Below are positions 24,590-38,341 of a stretch of DNA of 64,000 bases, in pieces; position 1 is the first letter of the stretch, and the number at the start of each line of letters is the position of its first letter. This stretch comes from Rusavskia elegans (lineage: Eukaryota; Ascomycota; Lecanoromycetes; Teloschistales; Teloschistaceae). The notes beneath the pieces were generated by a model. The model worked only from the letters and a program-made list of their open reading frames with translations. It was not told the origin of the DNA and made no database searches. The stretch is from positions 744,001 to 808,000 of the forward strand of contig SAUG01000009.1 of assembly GCA_011316305.1 (NCBI GenBank), read 5' to 3'. The translations under genes were made by a program, and so were the position numbers.

Positions 24590-25041
24590 TAATCAGATCG
24601 TCGTATCGAATTTCAAATCAAAATTAGCTAACTCGATCTAACCCGAATCGGATTAAAAAATAGTTCGATCTAATTCGACGAATTTTCGAATCGGATTAAA
24701 AATCCGACCCGATTTAAATAATTCGCTAAGCCTATAAAACTCGTATAATTCTAATAAAAAAATTATACGAATAATTTTAAAAAACTCTAATTAATTAAAT
24801 ATACTAGCTAAAAGAGTACTAGATAGATTGGATATATTATCTAATGATATCACCGATATAATATTATTAATATATAATTATTTATTCTATATTACTATCA
24901 ATTATAGTTTAGCGGATTTCTATCGGATTTTCGGATTCGATTCGAAACCGATCGTTTAGCGAGTCGAACCGATTCGACTCGTTAAGAAATCGAGTCGGGT
25001 TATAGATACCGAAGAAAGTCTATATCGAAGTGACTAGTCTA
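24590..25041. mobile_element. MITE copy, about 450-bp class
   Basis: Starts taatcagatcgtcg (an eroded TIR) and ends gactagtcta. It is flanked by identical octamers tataata-type TATATAAC at 24582-24589 and 25042-25049. It lies within a degenerate copy of the long-element interior (about 22.9-25.4 kb). Confidence 0.75.
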
Positions 25042-26887
25042 TATATAACTATAATGATATATTTTATTAAATAATAAATAATCTATTATAACGGCTTTAT
25101 GAAATTTAAAACCGCTAGAGTACTAGAATTTCTATTAAAATTTTTTACTAAGAAATTGAACTATAGTAGTAATATAGCCAATATAGCTATCGAGTCTCTA
25201 TATAAAAAAGAAAAAAAATACTAATAATATTATCGAAGTTAATAATATAGACTAGATAGTAGAAATATACTCTACTAAATAGAATAATATTAAACTCGAA
25301 AATAATAAAAGTTTAGCTGGAAATAATAACTCTAACAGAAATAAAGATAATAATAAAGATAAAAATATAAAAGAAAACGAAAATATAAAAAAAAAAGCAA
25401 AAATAGAAGCCGAAAATAATAAAGATATAAAGAAAATTATTAAATTATCTTACTAATTGCCTATATCTAGAAGTAGTGTATATGGATAAATATATTAATT
25501 CGATATATTACTATATTTATAAAAAAACTAAGTTTTATTTAAATAAACTTTATATTATAAAACCATAGATTAAATTTTTTTTTCTTCGTATATTTTAATT
25601 ATTAAACTAATTTGAATTTTCTTTTATTCAAAAGAATCTATAAATAAATAAACGTTATAATATAAAGTAAATCATATATTTACGTAATAGATTTAATAAT
25701 AAAAGTTAAATAATAGAAATTAAAATAATAATATATTAATTTTAAATTGCTTTATTGTTAATCTATTAGTTTTCAATTTAATAAAATGTTATTAATTATA
25801 TATATAGTTATCTTTATTCAATTGAAATCTATATAATATTAGTTAGTATAAAAAAGTAATTTCTATATAACTAGTTAATTTTGAAATTTAATCTAAAGGG
25901 TTTAAAAAAATATTCTATATAGATTTATAAATCTATTATAAAAAAAGGTTATAGTATACCAGACAATAGTATATCAATATTTTGTTTTATCAAAATAATA
26001 CTATAGCTTTTAGAAATTTAAATTAAATAATTTAATTATTTATTTTCATTATAGAAATTATTTTAAACAAAATGATCTATTTGTTTAACATTGAATCATT
26101 TTATATAATCCAGTTTATACTATTTCTTATACGAGTATAATTAATCTAATCATTAAATACTATTTTTAAAGAAATATTTGTTATTAATGAAATTAGATCT
26201 ATAAATTTTTTATCATTAATATATAAATTAAAATAATAAACATTATTAATTAATTATATACTATTCTAGAATATGTAACTCTATTATATAAATTATAAAC
26301 TTTGAGTTAAAATTTTTTTTATTAAAGTTTAAATCTAAATTTTAAATTTTTAAAAATTAAGATTATAAATTTTTTATTACTTTATCTAAAAGATCGTAAA
26401 CTAATAGTAGTTTATAATATTAGTAGAAATCTTTTAATTTCTAAATATTACATTTAGATAAATAAATATTAGTTTTAGTTGTAAATACTTTTTTTCTCTT
26501 TTTAAAATAAAATAGTTTATTTATTTAATTATCTCTATCAGCTATTATATATTATTTTTATTTACTTTCTTTTATATTAGTTTTTAATTCCAGAAGAAAT
26601 TTAAAAAAAAACTTTTATAATTTATATATAATTTAATTTAACTTTTTTTATTGATAATAATTTATTTTAATAATTAAATAAATTTTAAAGAATACTTTTA
26701 ATTTAAATCTTTAGAACATTTTGTATATAAATAGATGAAATAGTCAAAAATTAGAAAAGATTTTTAATTTTCTAAACTAAACAGTATTTAAATTAATCTA
26801 TTTATAATATTTTCTAATTTCTTTTTAAAAGAATTTCGTTTTCTAGATAGAATTCTATCTTCTAGTTCTATCCGATTATATATATCC

Positions 26888-27342
26888 TAGACTAGCCGGT
26901 TCGGGTCGAATTTCTGTCGAACTGTCGGGTATCTAATTTAATTTTAATAATTCGATCCGAATCCGACTCGAATTTTAACGGGTTAAATCCGGGTTAGGTT
27001 ATTTAATAATCCGATCCGGACTCGACCCGACTATAAAATATATTTAATATATTTATATTTAATAGTTTAATAGAAGTAATATATTTTAATAATAACTTTC
27101 TTCGAATTAGAATTTTTCTAGCAAGTATAATTAACTAATTAGAGTTTTTTATAGTAAATTCGTATAAAAGTTTTAATAGCTTTATACTTTTATACTAGAG
27201 TTTAGTAGTTTTAATAGATCTTGTTAGATTATAATTTCGGATCCGAAATTCGGCTAAATCGGATTATATTTTAGTTTAATCCGATTTAAATCGGATCGGA
27301 TTAACTAATTCCGATTCGAAATCCGATCCGATAGCCAATCTA
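26888..27342. mobile_element. MITE copy, 455-bp class
   Basis: Starts tagactagccgg and ends gatagccaatcta. Flanks atatatcc/atatattt differ by two C/T changes. It interrupts a repeat that recurs near 30.2 kb. Confidence 0.8.
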
Positions 27343-27771
27343 ATATATTTTATAATTCATTTAAAAATATTTCTATTTCTAAATCTATAATACGATTATA
27401 GTATTTAATAATTATTGACAATTTTATTTACTCTATATTTATTTAGATTTAATTCTACTAATAAACCTTTTTCGTAAAACTAAAAATAGATTGACTGTCG
27501 GATCGAATTTCGAATCCGGATTAGTTAATCCGATCTAATCCGAATCGGATTAGACTAAAATATAATCCGATCCGATCGGATTTCGGATTCTAAATCGTAA
27601 TCGAATCCGATCTATTAAGATTAGTAAACTCTAGTATAAATATTTAAAGCTAGTATAATAATTATAAAACTTATTAAAAAATCTCTAATTAATTAACTAT
27701 ACTAGCTAGAAAGGTTTCTATTCGAGAAAATATATTATCTAGATATATTACTTTTATTAAACTATTAAAAT

Positions 27772-30110
27772 TAGACTGGCCGGTTCGGATCGAATTTCTG
27801 TCGAATTATTAAATATCCGACCCGATTTTAGTAACCCGACCCGAGTTCGATCTATTAAATAGTCGGATCGGATTATAGATTCTAATCTAAAAACCCGATC
27901 CGAAAATTCGATCTAATCTAATTTATAATTATATTCGATAGTTAAAAAAGAAAGTAATGATAGATAATATAAATTAGTAATATATTCTATTTAATACTAG
28001 CCTATATAATAGTAACCTATAAGTAGTAGCTTATATATCTGTATTATATAAATAGTATTATCATTTTCTAAATAATCCTATAGATATATATCTTTTTCTA
28101 GAACTTTTAATCTTTTAGAATTTATTATTAACTAGCTATTATTATATTCTCGGCTTTATTTCTAGAATTTATATTCACTTTTTAAAAAACTAGATATCTT
28201 TCTACTTAATAGTAATACGTTTAATATAGATTATAGCTAGTTAATAATTAAAAAAAAAATATAGTCGAATATATAGAATAATATAGTAAAATAATATTTT
28301 ATTTATTAGAAAAGTAACTATATATCCTTCTATTATATTCTATAAAACTATTAACGTTATATTTTATATTCTATCGATTTTTTTATTTATATATATAGTA
28401 GCGATATTGGTAAAGATTTCGCGATATAGTCTATTAAAAAGTACTCTAGAAATAAAAGATTCGAAGTTCTTCTAATATCTATAGATTTCTCGAAAAGTAA
28501 TAATTTTAGATTTCTATTTATATTTTTTTCGATAGATTATTAACTAGACTATTTAGAATTTATTACTCTAGAGTAATATCGATACTATAGTACTATAAGA
28601 TTTTCTTTTACTTTTTTTTTTACTTTTTCCGATTCTATTTTCTCGAGTCTTCGTTATATTTCTACGGGACGGAATTAATTTCTTACCTAGAATAGTTCTA
28701 GTATTATTATCTAATTAATTATATTATTTTAATATATTTTTTCTATTTAGATTCGTATATACTATATATTACGCTATAATAAATAAAAAGAACGAAAGAT
28801 TAACGATAGAATAAAGTATAATACGATACGGTATATAGTATATTAATATTTTATTATAGTAGTTAAAAATTAAAAAAATAGAAAATTAGAAGTAAAGTAA
28901 AATTATTTAGGTAATCGTCGGCTATATTCTAACTAAAAGATTAAAACTTTAAACGAGTCTACATATTTCTATAAACTTCTAGTAAATTCTACTACTATAA
29001 TATACAAAGTCTTTAGATAGTTTTATAGCTATTAATTATATTATACTATTATATTATATAGTATACTATCTACTGTATCTTAATTAAAACTACTATCTAC
29101 GAAATTAAAATTAGTTATAAACTATAAACGCGGTAAAAAATAATTCGATACCGAATATAAACTCTATAAAAAATAGAATACGGACCGTATTATAATATAT
29201 ATATATTTTAAGAAATTTAAAGAAATAGATTTCTAAAAAAGCGTAGATATAGAAATAAAGACTGTATTAGAATAGAATACTAGAAATTAGAAAATAGACA
29301 ATAGAATTAAAAAAGAAATCTATAGTAATATAATAAAGTATTATATACTATACTAAATACTATTCTATATCTAGTATTATACTATAAAAATAATCTACGT
29401 ACTAAAGTTTTTATAGAAGCTATAGAAAAGATAATAACTACCGAATAGATAAGTTAAGATAGAGCGAAATACTATATTAAAATAATATATAGAGTATAAA
29501 TCGAGCTATCTAGTATAGAAATATTTATTTCTTATATTTTTTCTAGTTTAATATCATTATTAATAGTCCGAAAAAAATAATTTTAATAAAGTATATAGTT
29601 CTAATCGTTAATTTTATCTAATAATAAATAATCTATTAAACCGGCTTTTAAAAGTTTTAGTCCGCTAGAGCTTTAGACTCTCTAGAAAAATAGACGGTAT
29701 TTACTAAAAATTTTAGTTATAGCGAGAATATAGCTAATAAATATATTAAATCTTTCTATAGAAAAGAAGATAAAAATAGCGATAATATCGTTAAAATTAA
29801 TAAAAAAGATTAGATAGTAAAGAGGTATTCTTCTATATAGAATAATATTAAATTTAAAACTAATAAAAATCTAGCTAGAAGTATTAATCTTAAAAGTTAG
29901 GATAAAGATATAAAAGTAGAAACGGAAGCGAACAATAATAAAAATATAAAAAAAGATAAAGATAAAAATATAGAAAAAAGTATTAAGCTATCTAAATAGT
30001 TATATAAATTAAAAAATAAATATCTAAAAAAAATATAATATCTATATATATTACTATATTAATATTGAACAAAAGATATACTAGGCTAATCTATTTAATA
30101 TACTTTTAAA
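27772..30110 (+). mobile_element. Long TIR element, left end intact, right end lost
   Basis: Begins tagactggccgg inside another MITE fragment (27487-27771) and then carries an interior shared with 59313-61996, about 22.9-25.4 kb and about 36.2-37.9 kb. The interior holds long purine-rich Lys/Asn-coding-like stretches near its right part (about 29.7-30.0 kb), but every frame is broken by stops. I could not recognise the encoded protein, and no right TIR is visible. Confidence 0.55.
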
Positions 30111-30687
30111 ATCTTTTTTAAATGGAGTTTTTTCTAGAAATATAGAGCTATTTTCTATATCTATCCGAATAAATATATTCTATAGCTTTTCTAATACTAT
30201 ATTAGAATTTAAGTCTATAGTATTATTATAGTATTTAATTATTATTATCTGATCTATATACTATAGAATTATTTAGATTCGATTCTACCGATAAACTTTC
30301 CTAATAAGACTAGGAGTCCGCTTAATTCCGACCGAAGATATTAGATAGAAAAAAATATCGTGAGCTATTTATACTAATTTTAGAAAGTTCGAAGTATTAT
30401 TTTTTTAAAATATCCAGTTTAGATTATTTCCGATAGTATTAGCGCAAAGATATCGATTAGCTTCGGAAATACGTATTTAAAGACGCTAGAACTATTAAAA
30501 AAAACTATTTAAAATAGTTATAGTAGGCTATTAACTAGTTAGTATATTTATAATATTTTACTATTATATATTATTTTATTTTCCTATCTATAGCGGGCTT
30601 TATACTTTAGTAGATTAATAGAGGCCCCGTAGTATTTATTAAAATACTCTTTAAACTCGTTCCGATATCTATTTATATACTTTGAAG

Positions 30688-31110
30688 GGCCTGGGTGGCG
30701 CAGTGGCAGACTGCGTTGCCTGGAGGTCCGACGGATCCGCGTTCTATCTCGGAATTAACGGAGTTAATCCGGCGGGTCAGGGGTTCGAATCCCTCGAAAG
30801 CTAACCTAATATTTAAGTTTTTTCTATCGACTAAGTCGATTTTTATAGAATTTAAAAATATAGAAGGCCTAGTTAGTAGATCGCTTCGGCCTAGCTATTT
30901 CGATCGAAGTAAATTAAGTTAATTAAAGTTAAATAGATTACGGTTTCCCTTTAGGTTTTAGTCTAGATCTAGTTTTTTCGAGAGTCTTAAATTCGAATTT
31001 TCGGTAAAATAGTTAAATACTAAATAATTACGTAATCTAATCGAATTAGCGCCTCTAGCGTTAAAATCGTAAAAGACTAAAATTAAAATCCGAATAATTA
31101 ATCGTATATA
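30688..31110 (+). mobile_element. tRNA-derived SINE, copy S1
   Basis: The 5' part has RNA polymerase III internal promoter boxes: A box tggcgcagtggc and B box ggttcgaatcc. A tRNA-unrelated body follows and ends gattaatcgtatata-like. The 423-bp element is flanked by tatatactttgaag (30674-30687) and tatatactctgaag (31111-31124), a 14-bp duplication with one T/C difference. This is typical of LINE-mobilised SINEs. It has no poly(A), only a TA-rich tail. Confidence 0.88.
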
Positions 31111-31484
31111 TATATACTCTGAAGATTTTTCTATATTTTTCTTCTATTTAATAGTATCCTAGTTTTAATAAAAGATAAATTTTATTATAGAATTAAATAT
31201 ATTTATAAAGTTATATATTAGTCGTCCTTTACTTTTAATACGAGAATAATATTTAGTAAATTTAGTAAAAGCCTTTTTATAAACTATTAGTACTATTTTC
31301 TTTTAAAAATAGTTTAAAATTTTTATAACTTTCTATATTTTAGTAAAATAATTATAAAATATACTATATAGTCGGTATACTAAATAAATTCTAATATCTA
31401 TAATTCGCGAAATTATTAAAGTAATTTTATAGAACGGCTATAGTATACTATCTATAAAGAAAATAGATTACTATTTATTTATAT

Positions 31485-31927
31485 ATATATACATTTAATC
31501 ATTTGGATTTGAATTTTAGTCTTTTACGATTTTAACGTTAGAGGCGCTAATTCGATCAGATTACGTAATTATTTGGTATTTAAATATTTTACCGAAAATT
31601 CAATTAAAGATTTCCGAAGAAGCTAGATCTGGACTAAAACCTAGAAGGAAACCGTAATCTATTTAACTTTACTAATTAACTTAATTTACTTCGATTAGAA
31701 ACGGCTAGGCCGAAATAATCCTCTGAACAATCCTTTTATATAATTCCCGTATAAACTCTGTATAAAAATCGACTTAGTCGATTAGAAAAAACTTAAGTAT
31801 TTTATTAGCTTTCGGGGGATTCGAACCTTCGACCTACCGGATTTAATTCCGTTAATTCCGAAAAGCGCTCGAGTTAGATCCGTTGGGCCGCCAGGTCACG
31901 CAGCGTTACTACTACGTCACCCAGGCC
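31485..31927 (-). mobile_element. tRNA-derived SINE, copy S2
   Basis: A reverse-oriented copy of the S1 family, with B-box complement gattcgaacc and a head ending in cacccaggcc. Identical 16-bp duplications tactatttatttatat flank it (31469-31484 and 31928-31943). The corresponding uninterrupted host sequence is present near 35,590-35,660. Confidence 0.88.
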
Positions 31928-32279
31928 TACTATTTATTTATATTAAAAATAATCTTTTATATTTATAGATTTTACGAATTTTTTCTAAGGAATTTATTAA
32001 TAATTTAGCGAAGTAGATATACCTTACGAATAATAAAATAATTCGAATTATATCGAATATAAATATTTTAAATAAAATTTCTAACGCGGAAATTAGAGTC
32101 GGTTCTATCTTAAAATTCTTTAGAACGAAGTTTATATTAATGAGAAATACTAGAATAGACTATAATAGCCCGCGCCGAAAAATACTATTAGTATAAAAAT
32201 TATTTAATTTATATTACCTACGTATATTATTATTTTTACGATATTCGGTAAACCGATATTAATAGCTATAATTTATTTA

Positions 32280-33300
32280 TTATCTAGTTAATAGATAAAG
32301 TTATCGTCTAATATTTATAATCTAATAGTTTTTATTAATTTTAAGCTATTAGATTAACTATATAAACTAGATAAAATAGTAAATTTCATAGTCGATCCTA
32401 TCGACTATTAAGTCGACTAAAAATCTTTTTAAATTCTTTTTTTAAAATAGAATTAGAGCTAGTATTATCGGTAATAATATCTAAAAACGACTATTTAAAT
32501 TTAAAAAACTCTAGAGATATTAATAGCTTTTAGTACTATAAACGGCCGGAATAATTTATAGATAGAGATATAAATCTAAATAGACGCTCCTAAAATTAAA
32601 ATAGCCTATTAATCTAGTATATAAATACTTCTAAATACGCGACTTTCTATAGATTTAACTATATATATCTAATATAAATAAAATACGTTTTATAATTTTT
32701 AAATTAGACTTAATTCTATTACGGATAGTTTTATATTTATTAAAGATTATTATTATAAATTATTTACATTCAAATTGCTATATATCTCGATAAGATATAT
32801 ATAGTAATTTTCTAAAATTCGCGTTTTTAATAGTCCGAACTAGTAGATTTAGATCTAAAAAAATCTTATATAAATATTTATTCTAGACGTTTTAGTCGAA
32901 AGTAGAATCTAGTTTAATAAAACTCTTTTTCTATTATTAAATAAATAAGCTTTTTATTACTTCTTTATATTACTTTTTACTATTTACCTATTTAAATATT
33001 GATTTAATAATAGACTATAAGTTACGTCGCTTAAATCCGTAATAATTATTAATCGAAAAATATTTTTTTATAGTAGATATATTTAAAGAACTAGAGGCTA
33101 TAAAATTATTAAAAATCTTAAAATAGCATTTATATATAATTTTAGATAGACTATTTATTATTAAAATTATCTAGTAGAATTTATTTTACTAGAACGACTA
33201 TCTTTACGCTAAAGCCTTTTTCGCTAATAGAAAATCGGCTATTTTCTTTCGAATTCTATTTTTAATATCTATAGTAATAGAAGTACTAGACTATAAATAT
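32280..33300 (-). pseudogene. Degenerate hAT-family transposase
   Basis: Reading the minus strand through stops and frame changes, the segment LDIITDNTSSNS at about 32,480-32,445 matches the conserved hAT motif (ITTDNASNN). Downstream, LFYLVYIVNLIA at about 32,375-32,340 matches the family's CxAHxxNL block with Cys and His turned to Tyr. Upstream sequence fits the region around the first catalytic Asp (LFILDIYS). hAT transposases cut and paste elements that make 8-bp target duplications. The element's own ends were not found. SINE S2 lies just downstream, and a second partial copy of neighbouring sequence is at 33.9-35.9 kb. Confidence 0.6.
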
Positions 33301-34037
33301 TAGAATTTTTAATAGTAATCTATATCCTGTAAAATAAACTTATTGTTATTTCGAAATACTAGTCCTAGATAGTCGATTCGAATTTTATCTACTATATTTT
33401 TAATAATCTATTATTAATTTCTATATAAATAATTAAATTTAATTAGAATTCCGGCTATAGATCGGCTTAGAAGCTGGTTTATAGATTAATTAGGATAGAT
33501 ATTATTTAACGGGGACCTAATAGAAAGACCTTTACTAGACGTATCGGTCTAGAAAATAAAAAGATAACTTTCGATATTTATATTAGATAATTTATATTAC
33601 GCTTCTATAATAGTAATATAAAAAGGTAATATAAGTATATAGATACTAAATAACAATACAAATAGTAGTAACTATTTAATAGATAATATTAAATAGTATA
33701 TATTAATATTAGGATATAATAATATTAGAAATATCTAAAATTTTTAGTATATTATTAGAAAAAAATAGAGATTTATAGACCGTATAATATAGAAAAAAAA
33801 TTATATTTTATTACTAGAATTAGATCGGATATCCGACGGTTTAACGGAAACCCGATTCGAACCGACCAGTCTAATTAAAGGTCTATTCTATTTCTACTAA
33901 AGATATTAGATAAATAAAAATATCGCGAGCTATCTATACTAGTTTTAGAAAGTTCGAAGTATTTTTATTTAAAATATCTACTTTAGATTATATTTAGTAA
34001 TATTAGCGCGAATATATCGATTAGCTTCGGAAATAAC

Positions 34038-35056
34038 TGGATTGGCCGTCGGATCGGATTTCGAATTCGAATTAGCTAATTCGACCCGATTCGAATTAGA
34101 TTAAATTAAAATATAATTCGATCTAATTAGATTTCGAGTTCTAAATTATAATTCGATCCAATTTACTAAAACTACTAAATTCTAATATAAAAGTATAAAG
34201 CTAGTATAACTTTTATATAAATTTAGACTGGCCGTCGGATCGAGTTTCGAATTCGAGTTCGTATTCCGGGTTTAAATCGAGTCGGTTCCGACTTTTTTTA
34301 GATACTAAACCGAATCGGTTCCGATTTTTCTAGATATTAAACTAATTCGGTTTTAAATCGAATCTAGATTCCCGGGTTAAATCTACTAAAATTACTAAAT
34401 CCTAGTATAAAAATATAATTCTTGTATAAAAGTTTCATCTATCTATCTAAAAGAATTCTAATTAATTAATTATACTAGCTAGAAGATTTTGAGTTAGATT
34501 AAATATAACATCTAAATAAATTATCTAAATATATTACTTTAGTAAAAATTTTATTATTTAATTAATTAATCAATTATTTATAATATTATATTCTATTTAA
34601 AAGGTTTAGTAGATTAAATCGAATTTCTATTAGTATCTATTTTATAATCCGACCCGATTTTTAATTCTAATTTTAAAACCGACCTATATTATTTAGTAGG
34701 TCAAATCGAATCGATTCGTTAAAATTCGGATCGGGTTTTCGAAATATCGATAGAAATTCGACCCGAAGTAGCCAGTCTATATAAATTTACTAAAAAAATT
34801 CTAATTAATTAACTATACTAGCTAAAAAGATTCTAATTCGAAGAAATATATTATCTAGATATATTATTTTTTAAAAACAATTAAAAATATATTATATTAA
34901 ATATATTTTATAGTTAGGTCCGGTCCGAATCGGATTATTAAATAATCCGACCCGGATTCGATTTATTAAAACTCGCGTCGGATCCGGGTCGGATTACTAA
35001 AATCGAATCGGATATTCGATAGTTCGACGGAAATCCGATCCGAACCGGCCAGTCTA
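34038..35056. mobile_element. MITE (455-bp class) carrying a nested MITE
   Basis: Starts tggattggccgtcgg and ends ccggccagtcta, flanked by identical octamers gaaataac (34030-34037, 35057-35064). An unoccupied version of the target exists near 30,470-30,500. Removing the nested element and its duplicated octamer leaves 455 bp, the class length. Confidence 0.9.
34224..34779. mobile_element. MITE (about 556 bp) nested inside another MITE
   Basis: Starts tagactggccgtcgg and ends gtagccagtcta, with identical 8-bp duplications tataaatt (34216-34223, 34780-34787). The intact target is visible in the 455-bp-class copy at 41639-42094, where the same sequence runs uninterrupted. Confidence 0.9.
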
Positions 35057-35973
35057 GAAATAACTGCTCTAAAACGCTAGAACTATCGAAAATATTATTT
35101 AAAATAGATAAAATAGATTTTAGATTAATTAGTAAAATATTAGTTATTATTCTTTTATATTATTTTATTTTCTTTTATATAGAAAATTTTAGAATTTAAT
35201 AGATTAGTAGAAGCTCTATAGTATTTAGTAGAATATTTTTTTAATTCGATCCGATATCTATTTTTATATTCTAAAAAGTTTTTTTATTTTTTATTATTAT
35301 CTTCTTTATTCTAGTTTAAATATAGGTTAGATTCTATTATAAAATTTAAAATATTTTTAAAATTATAATTAAATCTACTTTTATTTTTAGTATAAAAATA
35401 GCACTTCGTATACTTTATACTAGTACTATTATAAACTATCAGTATTATTTTCCTATTAATATAATCCGATAATCGAACTATTTTCTTTATTCTAATAAAA
35501 TAATCGAAAATAATACTATAAAATCGAAATATTAAAATAATTTCTAAATTCTAAAGTTTTTAAATCGATAAAGTAATTTTATAGATCGGCTATAGTATAC
35601 TATCTATAAAGAAAAAAAAATATTATTTATTTATATTAGAAGTAAACCTTTATATTTATAGGTTTTACGAATTTTTTTTTTATAAATTCGTTGACGAAAT
35701 AGTATAATTAATATATTCGACTAATTATAATATATATAATTATATTAAAAATAACTATTATAAAATATATTTCTAGATTAGAAATCAAAATCGGCTCTTT
35801 TTTAGATTTCTTTAAAACGAAGTTTATATTAAAAGAAAATAGAGATATCAATTATAATAATAAAAGCCTAAAATAAATATATACTTTGAAACCTTCTATA
35901 TTTATATAATTTATATATTTTTTGCTTTTTCATAATACTAGATAGGCTAGTACTAATATTTCCAACTTATTTA

Positions 35974-37880
35974 TAGACTAGCCGTCGGATCGGATTTCGA
36001 ATCCAAATTAACTAATTCGATTCTATTAGAATCGGGTTAAAAAATAGTCCGATTCGATTTAAATCGGATCGAGCTTTTTTAGAATTTAATCCGATTCGAT
36101 TCTAAATCGAATTCGGAAATCCAGAATCGATCTATTAAAATCGCTAAAATCTTTTTTTCTATATTATAAAATCTATTACTTTATTAATTTTATAGTAATC
36201 TATTAAAGTTATTTGTTTATCTGAATCTACTATTTCTAGATCAAGATAGCTAGTTAAATAGTTTAATAATCGTTTTTTTATTTTTATTATCTTTAGTTTC
36301 CGTTTCTATTTTTTTTATATTCTTTTTTCTTTTCTATATCTTTATTTTTATCTTTATCTTCGTTTTAATTAAAATTAATATTTCTAGTAAAGATTTTTTA
36401 TCTTCGAATTTAGAATTATTTTATTTAGTAGAATACTTTTCTGCTATCTTGTTTTTATTATTAATCTCGAAGATATTATTAGTATTTTCTTTTTTCTTTT
36501 TATATAGAGATTCGATAGCTATATTAGCAATATCATTACTACAGCTAAATTTTTAAATAAACTTTAAATATTTTTATAGAGATTCTAGTATTCTAGCGAT
36601 TTTAAATTTTATAAAACCGCTATAACAGATTATTCGTTATTAGATAAAATTAACAATTAACGCTATATATTTAATTAAAATCATTCCGTTTATATCTTTG
36701 GTAGCTATAGTAGATTGAAAAAAATATAAAAAATAAAGAATCGTAAATTGGATAATTTTATTTATATTTAGTATATTATTTTAATATTTTATTTTATTCC
36801 GGTTCTATTTGATTTAGTCGATAAATATTATTTTATCCGTTTATTTTTAGCGAACTTTATTACAGAGTTCAGTTTTATAGTACAATTTTATATATAAATC
36901 AATATCTAGTATAATCCATAATATTCTAATATATTATTATAATATCTTTTATTAATTCTATAGTCCGTTTCCTCGTTTCTAGCGTTTTATTCTAAAAAGA
37001 CCTTTATATCTATATCTATAGTTTTCTATATATCGGTTTCTTTTAGATTTTAAAGACGTTAATATCTAGTAATATAATCTGTATTTTTTTTATAGAACGT
37101 ATATTCAAATTCCGACTATTTTCTACCGCGTTTATAGCTTTCGACCGATTTAGATTTAATAGATAGTCGTTTTGATTTAGATATAGCAAGATATTAGATA
37201 GTAGCGTAGATAATATAATAGGATAATATAATTGATATTGAAATAAATCTATTAAAAATAGTAGTTAAAAGTATTAAAAAATATATAGTAGAATGTTATA
37301 GAAATTTAGAGAGGTATATAAACTCGTTTACCTCAGTCGAAATCGAACTAACGATTATATTAACTAATTAATTTTATTTTCAATTTTCTTTTTCTTATTA
37401 ACAAATTATTACTCTAAATTTCTATTATAATATACATCGTACTATATCATTTATCCTTCTATTTATATATTATATAAATATTAATATAGTATCTATTAAT
37501 CGAACTAGTAATATATTAAAATAGGACTTTAAACTATATAATAGCGATAAATGATATTTAAATACGTAAAAATATTATAAAATCGATTTATAGAAGCTAG
37601 ACTGGCCATTCGGATCGAGTTTTAGATCTAAATTATAATTTGATTCGATTTTCCAATCTATTTAGGCGAAGTTTTAACCTGTACTAGTAACTCTAGCGCG
37701 TTAGCCACGTTTATCGCGTTTTCGGGTCGCTATTTCAATTCGAAACGGCCAATTTAACAGAAGCCTAGAAAAAACTAAAGATAATAGAATTAGATAAAAA
37801 AAAAGGATATCTACTAGTAAAATAGTAAAAGTAATACTCTAAATTAATATTTTCTAAATAGTCTAGCGAATAATATATCG
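35974..37880 (-). mobile_element. Long TIR element, degenerate, with mini-MITE insertion
   Basis: Starts with TIR-like tagactagccgtcgg and continues into the interior shared with 59313-61996 in the same orientation. Poly-Lys-coding-like sequence appears on the minus strand at about 36.2-36.6 kb. It is interrupted by the mini-MITE at 37598-37756. The right end is lost before the LTR-like copy at 37,928. Confidence 0.5.
37598..37756. mobile_element. Mini-MITE, 160-bp class, copy 2
   Basis: Starts tagactggcc and ends ggccaattta; 159 bp. Target duplication atagaagc/acagaagc with one T/C difference. Confidence 0.8.
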
Positions 37881-37927
37881 ATAGAAATCTATATAAAAAA
37901 CTAATATTGTAATTTTCCGAAATATCT

Positions 37928-38341
37928 TGTTAAGTCTATAATTTCATAGAAGTATTTTTACTAGATTGATCAATCGAATATAACCAATCAGTTTAGGGCC
38001 GCGATAGCTGCCTAAATTGTTTTTATAAACCGATATTAAACATCTATAGCCGCTTTCGGCTATAATAGCTATTGCTTCTATATATATCGTTTTTTAAAAC
38101 TACTAAATTGCTTTTTTCGTTAGTTATTAATATAATTACTAAATACTATCGCTATTTATCTTTTATAATTATTTACGATATAAAATCGTTTTAACAATAC
38201 TATAACTTTACCTTTATAATTATACGAGATTAGTTATAATAAATTTATACTAGGATTTCTTTACTATTTAGTATTTCAGACTACGTCTACGGCTACAGCT
38301 AGATTTAAATATAACGTCTTTAAATATATAGAGATATTATA
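37928..38341 (+). repeat. LTR-like sequence, copy 1 (414 bp)
   Basis: Aligns end to end with the solo LTR at 42760-43168. It begins tgttaagtct and shares the internal stretch actacgtctacggctacagctag, then ends with a RIP-altered version of the terminal gggacgttaca. No 5-bp duplication could be confirmed. Confidence 0.65.

Noticed and set aside
30695..30922. A 75-codon frame and apparent tRNA gene at 30.7 kb
   Set aside because: The tRNA promoter boxes recur in five dispersed copies with a long non-tRNA body and target duplications. The spacing between the A and B boxes is too long for a tRNA, and the ends do not pair as an acceptor stem. It is a SINE; the frame is incidental.
34200..34800. 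A 12-bp target duplication TATATAAATTTA for the nested MITE
   Set aside because: When the element is defined with the TAG...CTA termini shared by all copies, the duplication is 8 bp (TATAAATT), consistent with the other copies; the additional bases belong to the TIR.
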